In this document: positions 5,026-7,632 of the stretch, piece after piece
How positions within the stretch are numbered: position 1 is the first letter of the stretch
Layout: every line of letters starts with the position of its first letter
Source: an uncultured Flavobacteriaceae bacterium
GTDB lineage: Bacteria > Bacteroidota > Bacteroidia > Flavobacteriales > Flavobacteriaceae
DNA length: 7,632 nt
NCBI GenBank assembly: GCA_913051755.1
Contig: CAJXBR010000025.1
Location: forward strand, 1 to 7,632
Direction: 5' to 3'
The notes under the pieces: model-generated
The model's database searches: none
What the model was told of the DNA's origin: nothing
What the model saw: only the letters and a program-made list of their open reading frames with translations
Translations under genes and position numbers: made by a program

Positions 5026-6041
5026 TGGAAACACAAGATATAGACGATTCTCTGTATGAGCATTATTCCTTTGCTGCTGATAGTGGTCAACTAGCCCTGC
5101 GTGTAGATAAATTCCTGATGAATCGCATTGAGAATGCAACGCGAAACAAAATCCAACAGGCAGCAAAGGCTGGAAGTGTACGTGTCAATGATGTGGTTGT
5201 GAAGTCAAATTACAAGGTCAAAGGTGGAGATGAGGTCAAGGTATTGTTTACTCATCCCCCATATGAAAACCTGCTTGTTGGTGAGGACATTCCACTTGAA
5301 ATTGTTTATGAAGACGATGCATTGGTAGTGGTCAATAAAGCTGCTGGGATGGTTGTTCACCCTGGTCATGGGAACTACAATGGAACCTTGCTCAATGCTC
5401 TTTTATACCATTTTGAATCATTGCCATTAAACGCCAATGATAGGCCTGGATTGGTTCATCGAATTGATAAAGATACCAGTGGTTTACTCGTCGTGGCAAA
5501 GACAGAAAAGGCAATGACTCATCTGGCAAAACAGTTTTTTGACAAAACTTCGCAACGCAGTTATTACGCACTTGTTTGGGGAGATGTCAAGGATGACACT
5601 GGTACGATAGAAGGATATATTGGTAGAGATCCCAAAAATCGCCTACTTATGACAGTATTTCCAGATGGAGATCAAGGAAAAGAGGCCATTACACACTATG
5701 AAGTGGTGGAGCGATTTGGATACACAACACTTGTGAGATGCCGACTTGAGACAGGACGCACACACCAGATAAGAGCGCATATGAAACACATTGGGCATAC
5801 GCTGTTTGGTGATGCTCGGTATGGGGGCGATAACATCCTAAAAGGCACTACTTTTACGAAGTACAAACAGTTTGTGGACAATTGCTTCAAACTGCTCCCT
5901 CGTCAGGCACTACACGCCCAAACGCTGGGCTTTGTTCATCCTATTTCTGGCAAACCGATGTCATTTGAAGCCCCTTTACCCAATGATATGCTTACTGTAT
6001 TAGACAAGTGGCGACACTATGCAAAGCATCGGTTGGATTGA
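5025..6041 (+). CDS. rluD: 23S rRNA pseudouridine synthase, RluD type (RluA family)
   Basis: RluA-family enzymes isomerise uridine to pseudouridine; RluD modifies helix 69 of 23S rRNA (E. coli U1911, U1915 and U1917) and supports 50S assembly. The 338-aa protein has an N-terminal S4 RNA-binding domain (about 25-73: LRVDKFLMNRI...). The catalytic domain follows, with VVNKAAGMVVHPGHGN (102-117), HRIDKDTSGLLVVAKT (145-160, catalytic D148) and LETGRTHQIRAH (241-252). The S4 domain and these motifs fit RluD better than the S4-less RluA; RluC-like specificity cannot be fully excluded. The start ATG overlaps the stop of the PASTA gene by one base (TGATG), which implies translational coupling, and no promoter motif is found nearby. 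The pairing of an rRNA-modifying enzyme with a PASTA protein is a neighbourhood familiar from flavobacteria. Confidence 0.93.
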   Translation: METQDIDDSLYEHYSFAADSGQLALRVDKFLMNRIENATRNKIQQAAKAGSVRVNDVVVKSNYKVKGGDEVKVLFTHPPYENLLVGEDIPLEIVYEDDALVVVNKAAGMVVHPGHGNYNGTLLNALLYHFESLPLNANDRPGLVHRIDKDTSGLLVVAKTEKAMTHLAKQFFDKTSQRSYYALVWGDVKDDTGTIEGYIGRDPKNRLLMTVFPDGDQGKEAITHYEVVERFGYTTLVRCRLETGRTHQIRAHMKHIGHTLFGDARYGGDNILKGTTFTKYKQFVDNCFKLLPRQALHAQTLGFVHPISGKPMSFEAPLPNDMLTVLDKWRHYAKHRLD

Positions 6042-6080
6042 AGATACTTTTTAGCAATCAACACTTTGACTATCTGTAAC

Positions 6081-6111
6081 TTGCCTATCCCAAAAACCCT
6101 TTATATTTTTG
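6081..6111 (+). promoter_or_regulatory. Predicted yaaA promoter
   Basis: TTG (6081-6083), 20 nt, then TATTTTTG (6104-6111), a perfect TAnnTTTG. This is the most canonical complete promoter in the window. It lies in the 86-bp gap after rluD and would give a leader of about 12 nt. It makes yaaA a separate unit from PASTA-rluD. Apart from it, the gap holds only a weak, bulged hairpin near 6032-6062. Confidence 0.65.
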
Positions 6112-6127
6112 ACAAAAAGCTGTTGAT

Positions 6128-6889
6128 ATGAAACTATTAGTATCCCCCGCCAAGTCTTTAAATTATGAAAGTCCATTGCCACATGCGCATTGCAGTCAGC
6201 CAGTCTTTGTCAACGAAGCAGCTGCTTTGAATTTGGCATTGCGGAAAAAATCACCAGCTGAGCTCAAGTCACTCATGGGAATTTCAGATAAACTTGCCGA
6301 GCTAAACTGGACACGTAATCAGAGTTTTACGACTCCTTTTACATCTGACAATGCTCGTCCAGCTGTGTACGCTTTTGATGGTGATGTTTACTCTGGGCTT
6401 GATTCATATACCATTGACGAAGAAAAATGGGATACCCTCAATAGCAGTTTGCGTATTCTTTCAGGTCTTTATGGAATGCTCAAACCTTTTGATTTGATGC
6501 AACCCTATCGCTTGGAAATGGGTATTTCTTTTGGCGTGAATGGCAGTAAAAATCTCTATGGGTTTTGGCAAGAAAAAATCACTGCCCAACTCAATAGCGA
6601 ACTCCAATCTGATGAGTTGGTCGTAAACCTTGCCAGCAAGGAGTATGCCTCTGCTGTTTCGTTAGCTGACTTAGATGCAACAGTAATTGAGCCCATATTC
6701 AAAGACTACAAAAACGGCAACCTCAAAATCATTTCATTTTATGCCAAAAAGGCCAGGGGTTTGATGGCGCGTTATCTCATTGACAACAATTCAAAAACTT
6801 CGGAAGACATTTTGGGCTTTGATATCGATGGTTATCGTTACAGTGAGGAACATACAGTCGATCCTACAAAACCTGTGTTTGTGAGGTAG
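6128..6889 (+). CDS. yaaA: Peroxide stress protein YaaA (UPF0246/DUF328 family)
   Basis: In E. coli YaaA is induced by OxyR and lowers free intracellular iron during hydrogen peroxide stress; the family has a DNA-binding fold with a helix-hairpin-helix element, but its biochemical activity is not settled. This 253-aa protein matches the family from end to end: LLVSPAKSLNYESPL (3-17), LMGISDKLAELN (49-60), FDGDVYSGL (83-91), LSGLYGMLKPFDLMQPYRLEMG (111-132, given here as LSGLYG and DLMQPYRLEMG) and IISFYAKKARGLMARY (201-216). The start at 6128 gives the usual N-terminus. It has its own promoter and is followed at once by a strong intrinsic terminator, so it is a single-gene unit. I see no OxyR-like palindrome in the short upstream region, so peroxide control is not supported by the sequence here. 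Confidence 0.95.
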   Translation: MKLLVSPAKSLNYESPLPHAHCSQPVFVNEAAALNLALRKKSPAELKSLMGISDKLAELNWTRNQSFTTPFTSDNARPAVYAFDGDVYSGLDSYTIDEEKWDTLNSSLRILSGLYGMLKPFDLMQPYRLEMGISFGVNGSKNLYGFWQEKITAQLNSELQSDELVVNLASKEYASAVSLADLDATVIEPIFKDYKNGNLKIISFYAKKARGLMARYLIDNNSKTSEDILGFDIDGYRYSEEHTVDPTKPVFVR

Positions 6890-6893
6890 GTCT

Positions 6894-6921
6894 TTTATCG
6901 GATCTGTCCGATAAATTTTTT
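6894..6921 (+). terminator. Intrinsic terminator of yaaA, embedded in the 3' end of trpA
   Basis: A perfect 9-bp stem (6894-6902 with 6907-6915, core TTATCGGA/TCCGATAA), a 4-nt loop (TCTG) and six T (6916-6921) on the plus strand. It begins 4 nt after the yaaA stop codon. On the minus strand the same hairpin encodes the last residues of TrpA (IGQIR) and its stop, but there it is followed by AAGACC rather than a T-run, so it should terminate efficiently only in the yaaA direction. Confidence 0.85.
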
Positions 6922-7632
6922 CACGCTATTGCTTCCATTCTTTTCCAAATGCTTGATGAAAGCAGAGCCAATGATTGCGCCTTGACTATGGGCAACAGCA
7001 GCATCATAGGTTTCACGATTACTGATACCAAAACCTACCAAGAGTTTGGACTTTAGATTCATAGCGCCAATACGTTTAAAATATTGTTCTTGTTCATTGC
7101 CGAAACTACCTCGTGCACCAGTGGTAGCAGCACTACTTACCATATAGATAAAACCTTCAGAGACCTTATCGATATAGTCAATTCGATCATCAGGTGTTTG
7201 AGGAGTGATCAAAAACATATTGAGAAGACCGTATTGCTGAAATAGTTTTTGGTATTTTTCATGATACACATCAACAGGAAGATCTGGAATGATGAGCCCA
7301 TCGATGCCAACTTCCTGGCAGCGTTTGCAAAAACGTTCGACACCAAACTGCATCATAGGATTGAAGTATCCCATGACAATCAAAGGGACATCAATGGTTT
7401 TCCGAATCCCTTGGAGTTGGTCAAATAGTTTATCAGTCGTCATTCCATTGTGAAGTGCTTTGGTTGAACTCTCCTGTATTGTAGGTCCATCTGCAAGGGG
7501 ATCGGAGAATGGAAGGCCCAATTCAATCATATCGACACCTGCTTCTTGAAGTTGTTCCAAAATGGAAACAGTATCATCTATTGCAGGGAAACCAGCAGTG
7601 AAATAAATGGACAATAGCTTTTTGTTTTGCGC
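6895..7632 (-). CDS. trpA: Tryptophan synthase alpha chain, lacking its first residues at the right edge
   Basis: TrpA splits indole-3-glycerol phosphate into glyceraldehyde-3-phosphate and indole, which channels to the beta subunit TrpB. The visible 245 residues cover nearly the whole TIM barrel. IELGLPFSDPLADGP (36-50 from the edge) carries E37 and D48, equivalent to the catalytic E49 and D60 of the Salmonella enzyme; the constant offset of 12 shows that only about 12 residues are missing. Also present are the GYFNPMMQFG loop (about 95-104), GLIIPDLP, and the phosphate-binding GFGISN. The frame stays open to base 7632, so a TTG at 7612-7614 that could be read as a start is really an internal leucine codon. 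As trpA usually ends the trp operon, its upstream partners would lie to the right. It converges on yaaA with a 5-bp gap. Confidence 0.96.
   Translation of the reverse strand, partial: AQNKKLLSIYFTAGFPAIDDTVSILEQLQEAGVDMIELGLPFSDPLADGPTIQESSTKALHNGMTTDKLFDQLQGIRKTIDVPLIVMGYFNPMMQFGVERFCKRCQEVGIDGLIIPDLPVDVYHEKYQKLFQQYGLLNMFLITPQTPDDRIDYIDKVSEGFIYMVSSAATTGARGSFGNEQEQYFKRIGAMNLKSKLLVGFGISNRETYDAAVAHSQGAIIGSAFIKHLEKNGSNSVKKFIGQIR

Noticed and set aside
4663..5166. Long minus-strand open frame (167 codons) across the PASTA/rluD junction
   Set aside because: Antisense to two well-supported genes, with no recognisable domain or coding pattern; a shadow frame.
6032..6062. Possible terminator hairpin after rluD (GTTGGATTG...CAATCAAC)
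   Set aside because: It needs a bulge and a 14-nt loop, and no T-run follows it.
7612..7614. TTG as the start codon of trpA
   Set aside because: The frame continues open to the window edge with residues AQNKKL that fit the TrpA N-terminus; the catalytic residue offset shows about 12 more residues lie outside.
1..7632. Novel defence, mobile or secondary-metabolite system
   Set aside because: Every gene is assignable to a housekeeping or conserved Bacteroidota family. No repeats of CRISPR type, transposase, integrase, tRNA or toxin-antitoxin pair is visible, and no region stands out in composition.

Overview
This window is compact, low-GC bacterial chromosome (roughly 40% G+C by eye). It almost certainly comes from a Bacteroidota member, most likely of flavobacterial type. 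Three things point there. The protein variants are Bacteroidota-like: a stand-alone membrane PASTA protein beside ddl, a BirA without a DNA-binding domain, and a small SRPBCC protein beside pyrE. The order ftsH-rsfS-birA-SRPBCC-pyrE-Nudix-coaD-ddl-PASTA-rluD matches, as I recall it, a neighbourhood common in flavobacteria. Seven of the eleven visible gene starts are preceded by a perfect TAnnTTTG, the Bacteroidota -7 promoter element.

Layout, left to right. Minus strand: the 5' end of ftsH (membrane AAA+ protease), preceded in the same operon by rsfS (ribosome silencing factor). Plus strand: birA (biotin-protein ligase). Minus: pyrE (orotate phosphoribosyltransferase) followed by a small SRPBCC-fold protein. 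Plus: a Nudix hydrolase of unknown substrate. Minus: ddl (D-Ala-D-Ala ligase) followed by coaD (phosphopantetheine adenylyltransferase). Plus: a membrane-anchored double-PASTA protein overlapping rluD (23S rRNA pseudouridine synthase), then yaaA (peroxide-stress protein). Minus: trpA (tryptophan synthase alpha), cut by the right edge.

The genes are ordinary core housekeeping (translation, biotin, pyrimidine, CoA, peptidoglycan precursor and tryptophan metabolism). I see no mobile element, CRISPR array, tRNA, rRNA or defence or secretion module. No intergenic stretch exceeds 90 bp.

The unusual content is in how the genes are packed and expressed. Four genes (birA, pyrE, coaD, ddl) have a perfect TAnnTTTG exactly 4 nt before the ATG, which predicts leaderless or near-leaderless mRNAs. 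Two divergent promoter pairs are mirror-image inverted repeats. The Nudix gene shares start-codon bases with pyrE and stop-codon bases with coaD. A strong intrinsic terminator for yaaA is written into the last codons of the convergent trpA. I do not claim a previously undescribed system; the leaderless-promoter pattern is the observation most worth testing.
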